Positions 34,748 through 44,615 of a stretch of DNA of 64,000 bases are shown here, piece after piece. The notes beneath the pieces were generated by a model. The model saw only the letters and a list, made by a program, of their open reading frames with translations. It did no database searches and was not told the DNA's origin. Position 1 is the first letter of the stretch. Every line of letters begins with the position of its first letter. Origin of the DNA: Roseiarcus sp963764955 (GTDB taxonomy: Bacteria; Pseudomonadota; Alphaproteobacteria; Rhizobiales; Beijerinckiaceae); NCBI GenBank assembly GCA_963764955.1, contig CAVXVE010000045.1, forward strand, positions 1-64,000, given 5' to 3'. The translations under genes were made by a program, and so were the position numbers.

Positions 34748-35691
34748 TTGCGCACCGCCCCAAAGGTGATTCCGCGCAGGAGATGCTTGCGCAAAAGGAC
34801 GGTGAAGACCACGATCGGCAGCAGAAAGAGGGTTGTCGCCGCGGCGACCGCTGGCCAGTCCTGCCCGCCCTCGCCGATGATGAACGGGATGAACGGCGGC
34901 ATCGTCTGCGCGTCGCCGCTCGTGAGCAGAAGCGCGAACGCGTATTCGTTCCAGGAGAAGATGAGGCAGAAGATCGCGGTCGCCGCGATGCCGGTCACCG
35001 CCTGCGGCAGCACCGCCTTGCGGAAGGCCTGCAGCCGCGTATAGCCGTCGACCAGCGCCGCCTCCTCGTATTCGCGCGGGATTTCATCGATAAAGCCCTT
35101 CAGCAGCCAGACGGCGAGCGACACGTTGACCGCGGTATAGAGCAGGATCATGCCGATCCGCGTGTCGATCAGGCCGAGCTCACGGTACATGAGGTAGATC
35201 GGGATCGCGACCGCGATCGGCGGCATCATGCGCGTCGAGAGAATGAAGAACAGCAGGTCATCGGCGAACGGAACCTTGAAGCGCGAGAATCCGTAGGCCG
35301 CAAGCGTGCCGAGAAACACGGCGAGAAAGGTCGAGCCGAAGCCGATGATGATCGAGTTCAAAAAGCGCGGCACGACTTTCGACGGCCCGGCGATCACCAT
35401 GTTTCGCGAGCGCACCAGCCTGGCGTACCAAGTCTCGGGCGGAGGGAGCGTGGCGATGAATTCCGGCGTCTGTCGCGTGCGCACGGTGAACAGGTTCACG
35501 TAGCCCTCGAGCGAGGGCGTGAAGAAAACCTTCGGCGGATAGGCGATTGCATCCTCCGGCGACTTGAAGGCGGTGGCGCCGATCCACAGCAGCGGCGAAA
35601 GCGCGATCAAAGCGTAGAGAATGACGAGCGCGCCCGCGATCGCCTTGGCGCGCGGCGAGGAGACGACGACAGAATGGGCGGTCGTGCTCAT
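34744..35691 (-). CDS. glpQ: Glycerol ABC transporter permease, GlpQ type
   Basis: The start ATG 35691 overlaps the glpP stop (ATGA). The 315-residue protein has six hydrophobic segments and the EAA loop EIPREYEEAALVDGYTRLQA. The N-terminal segment KAIAGALVILYALIALSPL and the block FILSTRMMPPIAVAIPIYLM agree with MalG-class permeases. With the glpP partner it forms the membrane channel of the glycerol importer. The symbol rests on operon layout. Confidence 0.88.
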   Translation of the reverse strand: MSTTAHSVVVSSPRAKAIAGALVILYALIALSPLLWIGATAFKSPEDAIAYPPKVFFTPSLEGYVNLFTVRTRQTPEFIATLPPPETWYARLVRSRNMVIAGPSKVVPRFLNSIIIGFGSTFLAVFLGTLAAYGFSRFKVPFADDLLFFILSTRMMPPIAVAIPIYLMYRELGLIDTRIGMILLYTAVNVSLAVWLLKGFIDEIPREYEEAALVDGYTRLQAFRKAVLPQAVTGIAATAIFCLIFSWNEYAFALLLTSGDAQTMPPFIPFIIGEGGQDWPAVAAATTLFLLPIVVFTVLLRKHLLRGITFGAVRK

Positions 35692-36652
35692 CGTCGCTTC
35701 ACCCGGTTGAGCGTCTTGACGTAGATATTGGCGGCGCCGAACACCGTGACGAACACAATGATGGCGAAAGCAGAGGAATATCCGGTACGCCACTTCTCGA
35801 ACGCCTCGCGCTTGAGGGTGATCGAGGCGAGCTCCGTCGTCGAACCGGGTCCGCCGGAAGTCGAGAAGATTCACGAGGTCGAACATCTTGAACGCCTCGA
35901 TCGCCCTGAACAGCACGGCGAGCATCAGGAAGGGCAGCACCATCGGCAGGGTGATCGACCAGAACCGCCGCCAGGGCGAGGCCCGGTCGACCTCGGCCGC
36001 CTCATAGATGTAGTCCGGAATGGATCGGAGGCCGGCGAGGCAGATCAACATCACGTAGGGCGCCCACATCCACGTGTCGACCATCACGATCGTCCAGGGC
36101 GCGAGCGAAACACTGCCGATCATCGAAAAGGATCGCGGCGGGACGCCGGTGAGAAAACCGATGACATAGTTGAACGGCCCGATCTGCGGCTGCAGCAGCA
36201 GCGTCCAGAAATTGCCGACAACCGCCGGCGACAGCATCATCGGGACGAGAATGATCGTCGTCCAGAAGCCATGACCGCGGAAGCCGCGGTTGATCAGGAG
36301 CGCGAGGCCGAAATCCTATGAGCACCTGGATCGCAATGCCGGAGACGACGAAGCGCGCCGTCACCTGCATGCTGTGCCAAACGTCCTCGTCGGTCAGAAT
36401 GTCGACATAGTTGGCGAGGCCCACGAACCTGATCGGCAGGTGGCCGAGATTGGACTTGTAGTTGGTGAAAGAGAGGCGGATCGCCCAGAGCAGCGGAAAG
36501 ATGTTGATCGCAAGCAGAAGCAGGATTGTCGGCGCGATAAAGAGCCACGCGATGCTGCGGTCAGAGAGGCTCCGCGCGCCGCGGGTCACGCGCGCGGGAC
36601 TTCGCGCGGCCACACGATCGACGAGGGTCTCGAGCTGGTTCTGAATGGCCAT
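35688..36652 (-). CDS. glpP: Glycerol ABC transporter permease, GlpP type, two frameshifts
   Basis: The start is ATG 36652 (MAIQNQLETL). The frame reads to GIAIQVLIGF at about 36312. Removing one T of ATTTC there continues GLALLINRGFRGHGFWTTII. It then runs through MLICLAGLRSIPDYIYEAAE (EAA loop) to about 35868, where a second shift gives TSGGPGSTTELASITLKREA up to LNRVKRR and a stop overlapping glpQ. The result is a normal MalF-class permease of about 320 residues. Two single-base events inside an otherwise conserved gene point to sequence error or recent loss. Confidence 0.85.
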
Positions 36653-36717
36653 GGGCCCGCTCGCTCGAACTTCGCTGCTTCCCCGGCGCGCGAGGCGCCG
36701 GGGAAGGCTGCTTAAGG

Positions 36718-38061
36718 CTAGTTGGTCTCTTTGCCTTCGTCGGCAAAGACCTTCTTCCAGTCCTTGACCAGCTGATCGAGCGCTTCCTGCGACGTTCCCT
36801 TGTCTGCGACCACATAGTCATGGACGCGCTTCTGCATGTCGAGCAGGAGGTCGACATAGAGCGGCTCGGCCCAGAAGTCCTTGACGAAGCCCATGGTCGT
36901 GCAGGAAGGCCGGCGCGAACGGCTGGCTCGCGGGGAACCCTGGCGCCTGCACGACCGACTTGGCGGCCGAGTACCCGCCGAGCTCCCACCATTTCTGCTG
37001 CACCGCCGGCTGGGCGAACCACTTGATGTACTTCAGAGCGTCATCCTTCTTGTCGGAATAGGAGACGACGGAGATACCCTGCCCGCCAAGCTGGCTGAAC
37101 TGACCCTTCGGCCCCGCCGGATTGACGAAGAAGCCGATCTTGTCGCCGCCGACGTTCGGATCCTTATAGAGGCCGGGGAAGAAGGCGAACCAGTTCATCT
37201 GCATCGCCACCTGGCCGGACTTGAACGCGTCAAGCCCTTCCGACATATAGGCGTTGGTCAAGCCTGTCTGGCTGGCAGCACTTGTAGAGCTCCTTATAGA
37301 CCTCGAGGCCCTTCGCCGCCTCCGGCGAGTTGACGAAGCCGTCCATATGATAGGGGTGCTTCGGGTCGTCGTACTGGAAGCCGTAGCCATACATCGCGTT
37401 GGTCACGCCCATCGTGATGCCCTCGGATCCGCGCTCGGTGTAGATGTAGGATCCGTAGACTTTCTTGCCGTCGATCTCCTTGCCGGTGAAGAATTTGGAG
37501 ACCTCGATGAGCTCATCCCAGGTCTTCGGCGGCTCGAGCTCGCGGCCGTATTTCTGCTTGAACTCGGCCCGCAATTCCGGCTTGGCGAACCAGTCCTTGC
37601 GATAGGTCCAGCCGACCGCGTCGGCCATCGCCGGCAGCGCCCAGTAGTTCGGCGTGTTCTTCGGCCATTCGGAGTAGCCGACGACCGTCGCCTCCATGAA
37701 GTCGTTCATGGAGATGTGCTCTTTGTCGAAGAAGTCGTTCAGCTTGATGTAGTGGCCGTTCTCGGCCGACCCGCCGATCCATTGGCTGTCGCCGATGATG
37801 AGGTCGCAAAGCTTGCGAGTGCGAATTGAGTTCGTTGATGAAGCGGTCGGCGTAGCTCGTCCAGGGGACGAACTCGTATTTCATCTGGATGCCGGTTTCC
37901 TTGGTGAAGTCCTTGCTCAATTCGACGAGCGCGTTCGCCGGGTCCCAGGCCGCCCAACAGAGCGTAAGCGACTTCTCCTCGGCCCTAGCCGCTCCCGACC
38001 AGGCGAGCCCGGCGACACTCACTGCAAGCGCCGCCGCTAATGACGTCTTGTGCCAATCCAT
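36718..38061 (-). CDS. glpV: Glycerol ABC transporter substrate-binding protein, GlpV type, three frameshifts
   Basis: The protein starts with a signal peptide (MDWHKTSLAAALAVSVAGLA). It reads LTLCWAAWDPANALVELSKD and ETGIQMKYEFVPWTSYADRF, and can be followed through four frames with breaks near 37815, 37265 and 36897. Later blocks are YSEWPKNTPNYWALPAMADA, GVTNAMYGYGFQYDDPKHPY, QMNWFAFFPGLYKDPNVGGD and EALDQLVKDWKKVFADEG. The rebuilt length of about 447 residues is normal for a solute-binding protein of this transporter class. It is the first gene of the glycerol operon. Confidence 0.85.
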
Positions 38062-38388
38062 GCCGTTTCCTCCTCTAAACGCCGACGCTCGTCAGACGAG
38101 GCGCGGCGGTCGCTCTTCGCGTCCTCTCGGGGACGCCATGAGAGTTTAGTATTCTGTTTAGTAGATAGTGAAGCCACTAAACTTTGCGGCTGTCAAGATG
38201 CACACCGAGGACGGGGTCATAAGACGCCGGCGGCAGGGCTTGCCGCCTGCGCGCCGCGCCGATTCATTGTTGTGGGGAGCGAGCGCCGAAACGGCGCGGG
38301 CCTCAAGGCGTGGCAAACGCCGCCGACCCGCCCGAGTGTCAGCGCGTCGAGGCCGAGTGAGCAGCGAGACCGAATGCTCGGCGCGGCG
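38062..38388. other. Promoter and operator region of the glycerol operon; no gene seen
   Basis: 327 bases upstream of glpV and downstream of the aldo/keto reductase gene. It contains an AT-rich block with repeated GTTTAGTA and an inverted ACTAAAC (see next feature). The rest, 38190-38388, is GC-rich with no recognisable gene. Confidence 0.5.
38144..38182. promoter_or_regulatory. GTTTAGTA repeats: probable operator of the glycerol operon
   Basis: GTTTAGTA at 38144-38151 is repeated directly at 38156-38163, and the inverted form ACTAAAC lies at 38176-38182. The three half-sites lie 80-120 bp upstream of the glpV start. This is a typical layout for a repressor such as a DeoR-, LacI- or GntR-type regulator. 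No such regulator is adjacent, so the protein cannot be named. Confidence 0.5.
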
Positions 38389-39213
38389 TCAGAAAGCCGC
38401 CGTGGCGGGATCGGGTCCGATCCGGCCGCCGGGCGAATCGAGCGCTTCGATCCGCTTCATGTCGTCCTGATCGAGCTTGAAGCCGAGCGCGCCGATGTTC
38501 TCCTTCAGCCGCTCGAGCCGAATCGTTTTGGGAATGACGATCAGGCCGCTGTCGAGATGCCAGCGAATGACCACCTGCGCCGGCGTCTTGCGATGCTTGG
38601 CGGCGATCTCGACGAGCGCAGGCTCGCCAAGCAAGCCGCCGCGGCCGAGCGGGCTCCAGGATTCCGTCTTGATCCCGCGCTCATCGTGAAACGCGCGTAA
38701 AGCGCGTTGCTGAAATCGCGGATGAAGCTCGATCTGGTTCACCGAAGGCGTCACGCCCGTTTCGCCGATCACCCGTTCGAGGTGATCGCGGTTGAAGTTC
38801 GAGACGCCGATCGAGCGAACGCGCCCGTCCTTCTGCAGACGGACGAGCGCCTTCCAGCTTTCGACGTAGCGGTTCACGCGCGGGCGCGGCCAATGGATCA
38901 GGTAGAGATCGAGCGTGTCGCGGCGGAGCTTTTTGGCGCTCTCGTCGAAGGCGCGCATCGTTTCGTCGTAGCCGTGATCCGAATTGCCGAGTTTCGTGGT
39001 CACGAAGACATCCGTCCGGCCCAGCAGGGCCTGGCCGACGCCGTCCTCGTTTCGATACATCGCCGCGGTGTCGACCAGGCGATAGCCTTGATCGACCGCG
39101 AGCTTGACCACCTGCTCGGTCTCGTCGGGCGGCGTCTGAAAGACCCCGAGCCCAAATTGCGGCATGGTCGCGCCGTCATTGAGGGCGACGGTCGGCTGGG
39201 TCTCACTGGTCAT
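38389..39213 (-). CDS. Aldo/keto reductase
   Basis: The start is ATG 39213 (MTSETQPTVALNDG). The 274-residue protein has the catalytic tetrad in order: DTAAMYRNE (Asp and Tyr), VTTKLG (Lys) and LIHWPRP (His). NADPH-binding segments are PKTIRLERLKEN and LGVFQTPPDE. It is an AKR5-like 2,5-diketogluconate/xylose reductase type enzyme. Substrate is not readable. It is transcribed divergently from lhr and faces the glycerol operon promoter region. Confidence 0.92.
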   Translation of the reverse strand: MTSETQPTVALNDGATMPQFGLGVFQTPPDETEQVVKLAVDQGYRLVDTAAMYRNEDGVGQALLGRTDVFVTTKLGNSDHGYDETMRAFDESAKKLRRDTLDLYLIHWPRPRVNRYVESWKALVRLQKDGRVRSIGVSNFNRDHLERVIGETGVTPSVNQIELHPRFQQRALRAFHDERGIKTESWSPLGRGGLLGEPALVEIAAKHRKTPAQVVIRWHLDSGLIVIPKTIRLERLKENIGALGFKLDQDDMKRIEALDSPGGRIGPDPATAAF

Positions 39214-39364
39214 TTCTGCTTTCCCGGGTTGGCGGAGGGCGCAGCCCTTGCCCAAGTCGCCGTGTTCGGCAAGCGGGCGCCGGCGGGGGCGCCAAAGCTC
39301 GCCGCGGCGCCCTATATAGGAGCCCGGACGCCATTCCGGCGCGTCCCCTGGGGAACCGAGCCGC

Positions 39365-42300
39365 TTGGACACCGACCTCGCTTCGACCACAGCCGCGCGA
39401 ACGACCTCGCCGCGGCGCCAGGCCGCCTCTCGACTGCCGGCGGCCATACGAACGCTGTTCCACCCGGCGGTCGCGAACTGGTTCGCCGAAAATTTCGCCG
39501 CGCCGACTCCCGCGCAAGCCGAAGCGTGGCCCGCGATCAAGGCCGGACGCCACACCCTCATCGCCGCGCCCACGGGATCGGGCAAGACGCTCGCGGCCTT
39601 CATGTCCGCGATCGACGATCTCGTGCGACAGGGCCTCGAGGCGCCGCTCGCCGACGCGACGCAGGTCGTCTACGTGTCGCCGCTGAAAGCGCTGTCGAAC
39701 GACATCCATCGCAACCTCGAAGCGCCGCTGGCGGGCGTGCGGGAGCAGCTCAGGCAGAGGGGGCTCCCCGATGTCGAAATCCGCACCTGGGTCAGGACAG
39801 GCGACACGCCCGCCGCCGAGCGCGACCGCATGCGCCGCCGGCCGCCGCACATCCTGGTGACGACGCCGGAATTGCTCTACGTCCTGCTCGGCTCGCAATC
39901 CGGGCGCGCGATGCTGAAGACCGCGCGCTCGGTGATCGTCGACGAGATCCACGCCGTCGCGCCGAACAAGCGCGGCGCCCATCTCGCCTTATCGCTCGAG
40001 AGGCTCGCGGCTCTGTGCGGCGACAGCCTGCAGCGCATCGGCCTCTCCGCCACGCAAAATCCGATTCGCTCCATCGCCGATTTTCTCGCCGGCGCGGCTG
40101 CGGACGGCAGGCCCGCCGCCGAAGTCGCGATCATCGACGCGGGGCATCACCGCCAGCGCGATCTGAGCCTCGAGATTCCGGGTTCGCCGCTTGAATCGGT
40201 GATGTCGAAGGAAACCTGGACGGAAGTCTACGCGCGCCTGACCGAACTCATTTCGGAGCACCGCACGACGCTCGTGTTCGTCAACACGAGGCGGATGGCC
40301 GAGCGCGTCGCGCGCGAGCTTGCCGACCGGCTCGGCGATGCAGGCCGTGACGGCGCATCACGGCAGCATGGCGAAGGAGCTGAGACTCGCCGCCGAGCAG
40401 CGACTCAAGCGCGGCGAACTCAAGGCGCTCGTGGCGACCGCCTCGCTCGAACTCGGCATCGACATCGGCGACGTCAATCTCGTCTGCCAGATCGGTTCGC
40501 CGCGCTCGATCGCGACCTTCCTGCAGCGCGTCGGCCGTTCGGGCCACGCCATCGGCGGCACGCCCAAGGGGCGCCTCTTTCCGCTTTCGCGCGACGATCT
40601 CGTCGAATGCGCCGCGCTGTCGACAGCGTGCGGCGCGGCGAACTCGATCGGCTCGTCATCCCCGAGCGCCCGCTCGACGTGCTGGCGCAGCAGATCGTCG
40701 CGGAAGCAGCCGCGCAGGACTGGCCGGAGAGCGAGCTTTACGACCGGCTCAGGCGCGCCTGGCCCTTTCGTTCCTTAAGCCGCGAGGATTTCGACGCAAC
40801 GTCGCGCATGCTGGCCGAGGGCTTCGCCACCCGCAACGGCCGGCGCGGCGCGCTCATCCATCGCGACGCGGTCAATCACGTCTTGCGCGGCCGGCGCGGC
40901 GCGCGGACGACCGCGCTCACCTCCGGCGGCACGATCCCCGACACCGCCGACTATCAGGTGCTGCTCGAGCCAGAGAACCATGTCATCGGCACGGTGAACG
41001 AGGATTTCGCCGTCGAAAGCATGGCGGGCGACATCTTCCAGCTCGGCAATGCGTCCTATCGCATTCAGCGGGTCGAGCGCGGCACGGTCCGGGTCGAGGA
41101 CGCCAAGGGCCAGCCGCCGAACATTCCGTTCTGGCTCGGCGAAGCGCCGGGGCGAACAGACGCGCTTTCCGCCGCCGTCTCGCGCCTGCGCGCCGAGATC
41201 GCATCGCGGCTCGCCGCCGACCGTTCAGGCGGGTCGGCAAGGCGCTGGCTCGTCGACGAGGTCGGCGTCATCGCGCCCGCGGCCGACCAGCTCGTCGATT
41301 ATCTCGCCGCGAGCCTCTCCGCCCTTGGCTCGATGCCGACGCAGGACACGATCGTCTTCGAGCGCTTCTTCGATGAGGCGGGCGGCATGCAGCTCGTCAT
41401 TCACAGCCCCTTCGGCAGCCGCCTCAATCGCGCCTGGGGCCTGGCCTTGCGCAAGCGCTTCTGCCGCAAATTCAATTTCGAGCTGCAGGCGGCGGCGACC
41501 GAGGACAATATCGTGCTGTCGCTCACCACCGCGCATAGCTTCGAGCTTGGCGACGTCGCGCGCTATCTCCATTCCAACAGCGTGCGCCAAGTGCTCGTCC
41601 AGGCGATGCTGGATGCGCCGATGTTCACGACGCGCTGGCGCTGGGTCGCCGGCGTTTCGCTTGCGCTTCCCCGCTTTCGCAACGGCAAGAAGGTTCCGCC
41701 GCAGCTCCTGCGCATGCAGGCGGAGGATCTGGTCGCGGCGGTGTTCCCCGATCAGATCGCCTGCGCCGAGAATCTGGTGGGCGAGCGCGAGGTCCCCGAC
41801 CATCCGCTGACCAATCAGGCGATCGCCGACTGCTTGCATGAGGCGATGGACATCGAGGGGCTGGAGCGGCTTCTCAAGCGCCTGGAGGCAGGCGACATCG
41901 AGGTCGTCGGCTGCGACCTGACGGAGCCTTCGCCGCTCGCGCTCGAGGCTTTGTCGGCGAGACCCTACGCCTTCCTCGACGACGCGCCGCTCGAGGAGCG
42001 CCGCACGCAGGCCGTCATGGGCCGGCGATGGCGCGACCCTGAGAGCGCGTCCGACCTTGGCCGGCTGGACGGAGAGGCGATCGCCAAGGTTCAGGCCGAG
42101 GCCTGGCCGGATCCCGTCAACGCGGAAGAGCTGCATGACGCGCTGCTGTGGCTCGCCTGCCTGACCGAAGCCGAGGCCCGCGCCGCGCCCGGCTGGAGCG
42201 AATGGCTCGAGGCGCTGGCGCGCGACAGGCGCGTCACGCTGTTCAGGACGCCGCAGGCGGCTTTATGGATTCCGGCCGAGCGGCTGGCGCAATTTCAGGC

Positions 42301-43786
42301 CGTCTGGCCCGAAGGTCGGCTCGAGCCGCAGATCGCGCCCCCCGACGACCAAACCGACGCGTCCCCGTCCAGGGACGACGCGCTGGTCGAGATCCTGCGC
42401 GGCCGGCTCGAGGGTCTGGGACCGGTCACGCCGACCGCGCTTGCCGCGCCGCTCGGGCTTGAGCCGGGCGCGATCGCCGCGGCGCTCGCCGCGCTCGAAC
42501 GCGACGGCGCCATTCTCAAGGGACGCTTCCTCGCCGGGGTCAACGACGAGCAATGGTGCGACCGGCGCCTGCTTGCGCGCATCCATCATTACACGGTCCG
42601 GCGGCTGCGCTCCGAGATCGAGCCGGTCGCGGCGCGCGACTTTCTGCGCTTCCTGTTCTCCTGGCAGCATGTCGCCGAGGAAACGCGCCTCGAAGGGCCA
42701 GAAGCGCTCCCCGTCGTCCTCAATGCGCTCGAAGGCTTCGAGGCGCCGGCGAAAGCCTGGGAGACCGAGATCCTGCCGGCGCGGCTCAAGGGCTATCAGG
42801 CCTCATGGCTCGACGCCCAATGCCTGGCCGGACGGACGTCCTGGGCCCGTCTGACGCCGCCGGCCGCCGCCAACGGCGCCGGCCGCGCGCGCCATGCGGC
42901 GCCGGTCGGGGCGACCCCGATCGCCCTCATCGAGCGTCGCCAGGCGCCTTTGTGGATGGCGCTTGCGCCTCTGAGCGGCGCGGCCCGGCTGAGCGGGCGC
43001 GCCGAAGCCGTGCTCGACTGCTTCAAGGGACGTGGCGCGCTGTTCTTCGACGAGCTCGTGGACCTCGCGCATCTCTTGCGCCATCAGCTCGAGGAGGCGC
43101 TCGGCGAACTTGTGGCGCTGGGGCTCGCGGGCTCCGACAGCTTCGCCGGCCTGCGCGCCCTTATCGCGCCGTCGGGCCAGCGCAAGCCCTTCCTCGCCGG
43201 CGCGAGACGGCGCGGGCGGGTGCTGAGCTTCGACATCGAGAGCGGCGGCCGCTGGGCGATGATCAATCGCGCCCAGCCGAAAGAGGGGGGCGAAGAGCTC
43301 CGGCGGCTGGCGATCGAACATGCGGCGCGGACTTTGCTCGATCGTTACGGCGTCGTCTTCTGGCGCCTTCTCATGCAGGAGCCCGGATGGCTGCCGCCGT
43401 GGCGCGATCTGCTGCGCGTCTATCGCCGGCTCGAGGCGCGTGGAGAAATTCGCGGCGGCCGGTTCGTCGCCGGATTCTCCGGCGAGCAGTTCGCGCTGCC
43501 GGACGCGGTCGGACTTTTGCGCGAGATGCGCCGCCGCCCCGCGTCGGGCCAGTGGGTGTCGCTCTCCGGCGCCGATCCGCTCAACCTGATCGGCATCCTG
43601 ACGCCCGGGCAAAGGCTTTCGGCGCTGACCGCCAATCGGATCGTCTACCGGGACGGCCTGCCGGTCGCGGCGCTGACCGGCGGCAAGGCGCAGTTCCTGA
43701 CCGAGCTCGAGAGCGCCGAGCAGTGGGAGGCCGAGAAGCGGCTCGTGCGATCGGCGGCGCGCGGCAGGCTTGCGGATCTTGTCTGA
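39365..43786 (+). CDS. lhr: Lhr-type ATP-dependent helicase, with two compensating frameshifts
   Basis: The 1473-codon frame starts at TTG 39365. Helicase motifs are clear: APTGSGKTLAAF (Walker A), VYVSPLKALSNDI, VDEIHAVAPNKRG (DEIH) and GLSATQNP. Between about 40340 and 40618 the frame is wrong. The true motifs IV-VI are in the +1 frame: TAHHGSMAKELRL, LVATASLELGIDIGDV and QRVGRSGHAIGG. The main frame resumes at DSVRRGELDRLV. The events are an extra base near 40340 and a missing base near 40618. The long C-terminus, with LLRMQAEDLVAAVFPDQ and winged-helix-like blocks, matches long Lhr. Confidence 0.9.
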   Translation: MDTDLASTTAARTTSPRRQAASRLPAAIRTLFHPAVANWFAENFAAPTPAQAEAWPAIKAGRHTLIAAPTGSGKTLAAFMSAIDDLVRQGLEAPLADATQVVYVSPLKALSNDIHRNLEAPLAGVREQLRQRGLPDVEIRTWVRTGDTPAAERDRMRRRPPHILVTTPELLYVLLGSQSGRAMLKTARSVIVDEIHAVAPNKRGAHLALSLERLAALCGDSLQRIGLSATQNPIRSIADFLAGAAADGRPAAEVAIIDAGHHRQRDLSLEIPGSPLESVMSKETWTEVYARLTELISEHRTTLVFVNTRRMAERVARELADRLGDAGRDGASRQHGEGAETRRRAATQARRTQGARGDRLARTRHRHRRRQSRLPDRFAALDRDLPAARRPFGPRHRRHAQGAPLSAFARRSRRMRRAVDSVRRGELDRLVIPERPLDVLAQQIVAEAAAQDWPESELYDRLRRAWPFRSLSREDFDATSRMLAEGFATRNGRRGALIHRDAVNHVLRGRRGARTTALTSGGTIPDTADYQVLLEPENHVIGTVNEDFAVESMAGDIFQLGNASYRIQRVERGTVRVEDAKGQPPNIPFWLGEAPGRTDALSAAVSRLRAEIASRLAADRSGGSARRWLVDEVGVIAPAADQLVDYLAASLSALGSMPTQDTIVFERFFDEAGGMQLVIHSPFGSRLNRAWGLALRKRFCRKFNFELQAAATEDNIVLSLTTAHSFELGDVARYLHSNSVRQVLVQAMLDAPMFTTRWRWVAGVSLALPRFRNGKKVPPQLLRMQAEDLVAAVFPDQIACAENLVGEREVPDHPLTNQAIADCLHEAMDIEGLERLLKRLEAGDIEVVGCDLTEPSPLALEALSARPYAFLDDAPLEERRTQAVMGRRWRDPESASDLGRLDGEAIAKVQAEAWPDPVNAEELHDALLWLACLTEAEARAAPGWSEWLEALARDRRVTLFRTPQAALWIPAERLAQFQAVWPEGRLEPQIAPPDDQTDASPSRDDALVEILRGRLEGLGPVTPTALAAPLGLEPGAIAAALAALERDGAILKGRFLAGVNDEQWCDRRLLARIHHYTVRRLRSEIEPVAARDFLRFLFSWQHVAEETRLEGPEALPVVLNALEGFEAPAKAWETEILPARLKGYQASWLDAQCLAGRTSWARLTPPAAANGAGRARHAAPVGATPIALIERRQAPLWMALAPLSGAARLSGRAEAVLDCFKGRGALFFDELVDLAHLLRHQLEEALGELVALGLAGSDSFAGLRALIAPSGQRKPFLAGARRRGRVLSFDIESGGRWAMINRAQPKEGGEELRRLAIEHAARTLLDRYGVVFWRLLMQEPGWLPPWRDLLRVYRRLEARGEIRGGRFVAGFSGEQFALPDAVGLLREMRRRPASGQWVSLSGADPLNLIGILTPGQRLSALTANRIVYRDGLPVAALTGGKAQFLTELESAEQWEAEKRLVRSAARGRLADLV

Positions 43787-44102
43787 GCGCGGCTACGGGC
43801 CGCTCCTGCGCATGCTCAAAGATATACATTTATGATATGTTCTTATGGCTCGAACAGGCGCGATTTTGACCGCGGAACTAAACGGGGTCGTAACCCGCTG
43901 AAATCATGAGGGGGCGCCGGTAAAATGGCGGCTACGCTCAAGCGCGCGTCGCCGGCTTGGCCTTAGCCCAGCGTTGGCGCCCTTCAGAATTGACCCCGCG
44001 CGCTCCGTTTGCTAGCGAGGGCGCGATAATCAATTGTCACACGGGCTTGGCAAGCCTCGGCTGGCTGGAATGAATTGCCGCAACGAAGAGGGGGCGACTC
44101 AA
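43787..44102. other. Intergenic region after lhr
   Basis: Nothing recognisable on either strand. It contains an AT-rich patch near 43820-43850 (GATATACATTTATGATATG), which could hold a promoter. The region ends at a ribosome site (GAGGGGG) before the next gene. Confidence 0.4.
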
Positions 44103-44566
44103 GTGATCGCACGTCGCGGCGCCGGGCTGGCGCTCATCTGCCTGATCTCCGCTTTCGCCGTCGGCTGTGCAGAAAATCCGCCCCCTGCCCCCGCGATCGT
44201 CGCGCCCGCCGTCAGCGCCGATCAGCTGGTCGGCAAGTGGGGCTTCGCCGCCTATCACAGGGACGAGGATCGGGCCCGCACGATCAAAGAGGCGGCGGCG
44301 CAATGCAACAGGCCTTATGTGATCGACAAGGGGCCGACCGGCGGCGTGATGATGAACATGGCCGACCAGAAGGAATTGTCGGAATTGGTGCTGCAAGGCC
44401 GGGACCGAACGGCCAGACCTATCTCGGGCCGCCCGGCGACGCGGGCACGGCGGACGACCGCATCGTCAGCAATGTCGACGCCAATTCGTTCACGACGGTT
44501 TGGGTCGATCCCGACAACGCGAGCCGCTATGGCACATCGGTGTACGTGCGGTGCGGAAAGCGCTGA
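44103..44566 (+). CDS. Small lipoprotein, frameshifted near 44395
   Basis: A GTG at 44103 follows a GAGGGGG ribosome site and opens a lipoprotein signal (VIARRGAGLALICLISAF, lipobox AVGC, Cys22). The body reads ADQLVGKWGFAAYHRDED and AAAQCNRPYVIDKG. The frame shifts by one base at about 44395 (one base missing in CAAGGCCGGGACC) and then ends GPNGQTYLGPPGDAGTADDR, VWVDPDNASRYGTSVYVRCG. No named family is recognised; its lipobox predicts membrane anchoring. Confidence 0.75.
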
Positions 44567-44615
44567 CCGTCGATCCGGTGACCCATTTTGTTAGCTTAAG
44601 ACCAACGGAGCACGC

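Noticed and set aside
42553..43869. A 438-codon forward frame inside lhr
   Set aside because: It lies in another frame of the helicase and is Arg/Ala-rich without any domain. Lhr blocks continue in the main frame across it.
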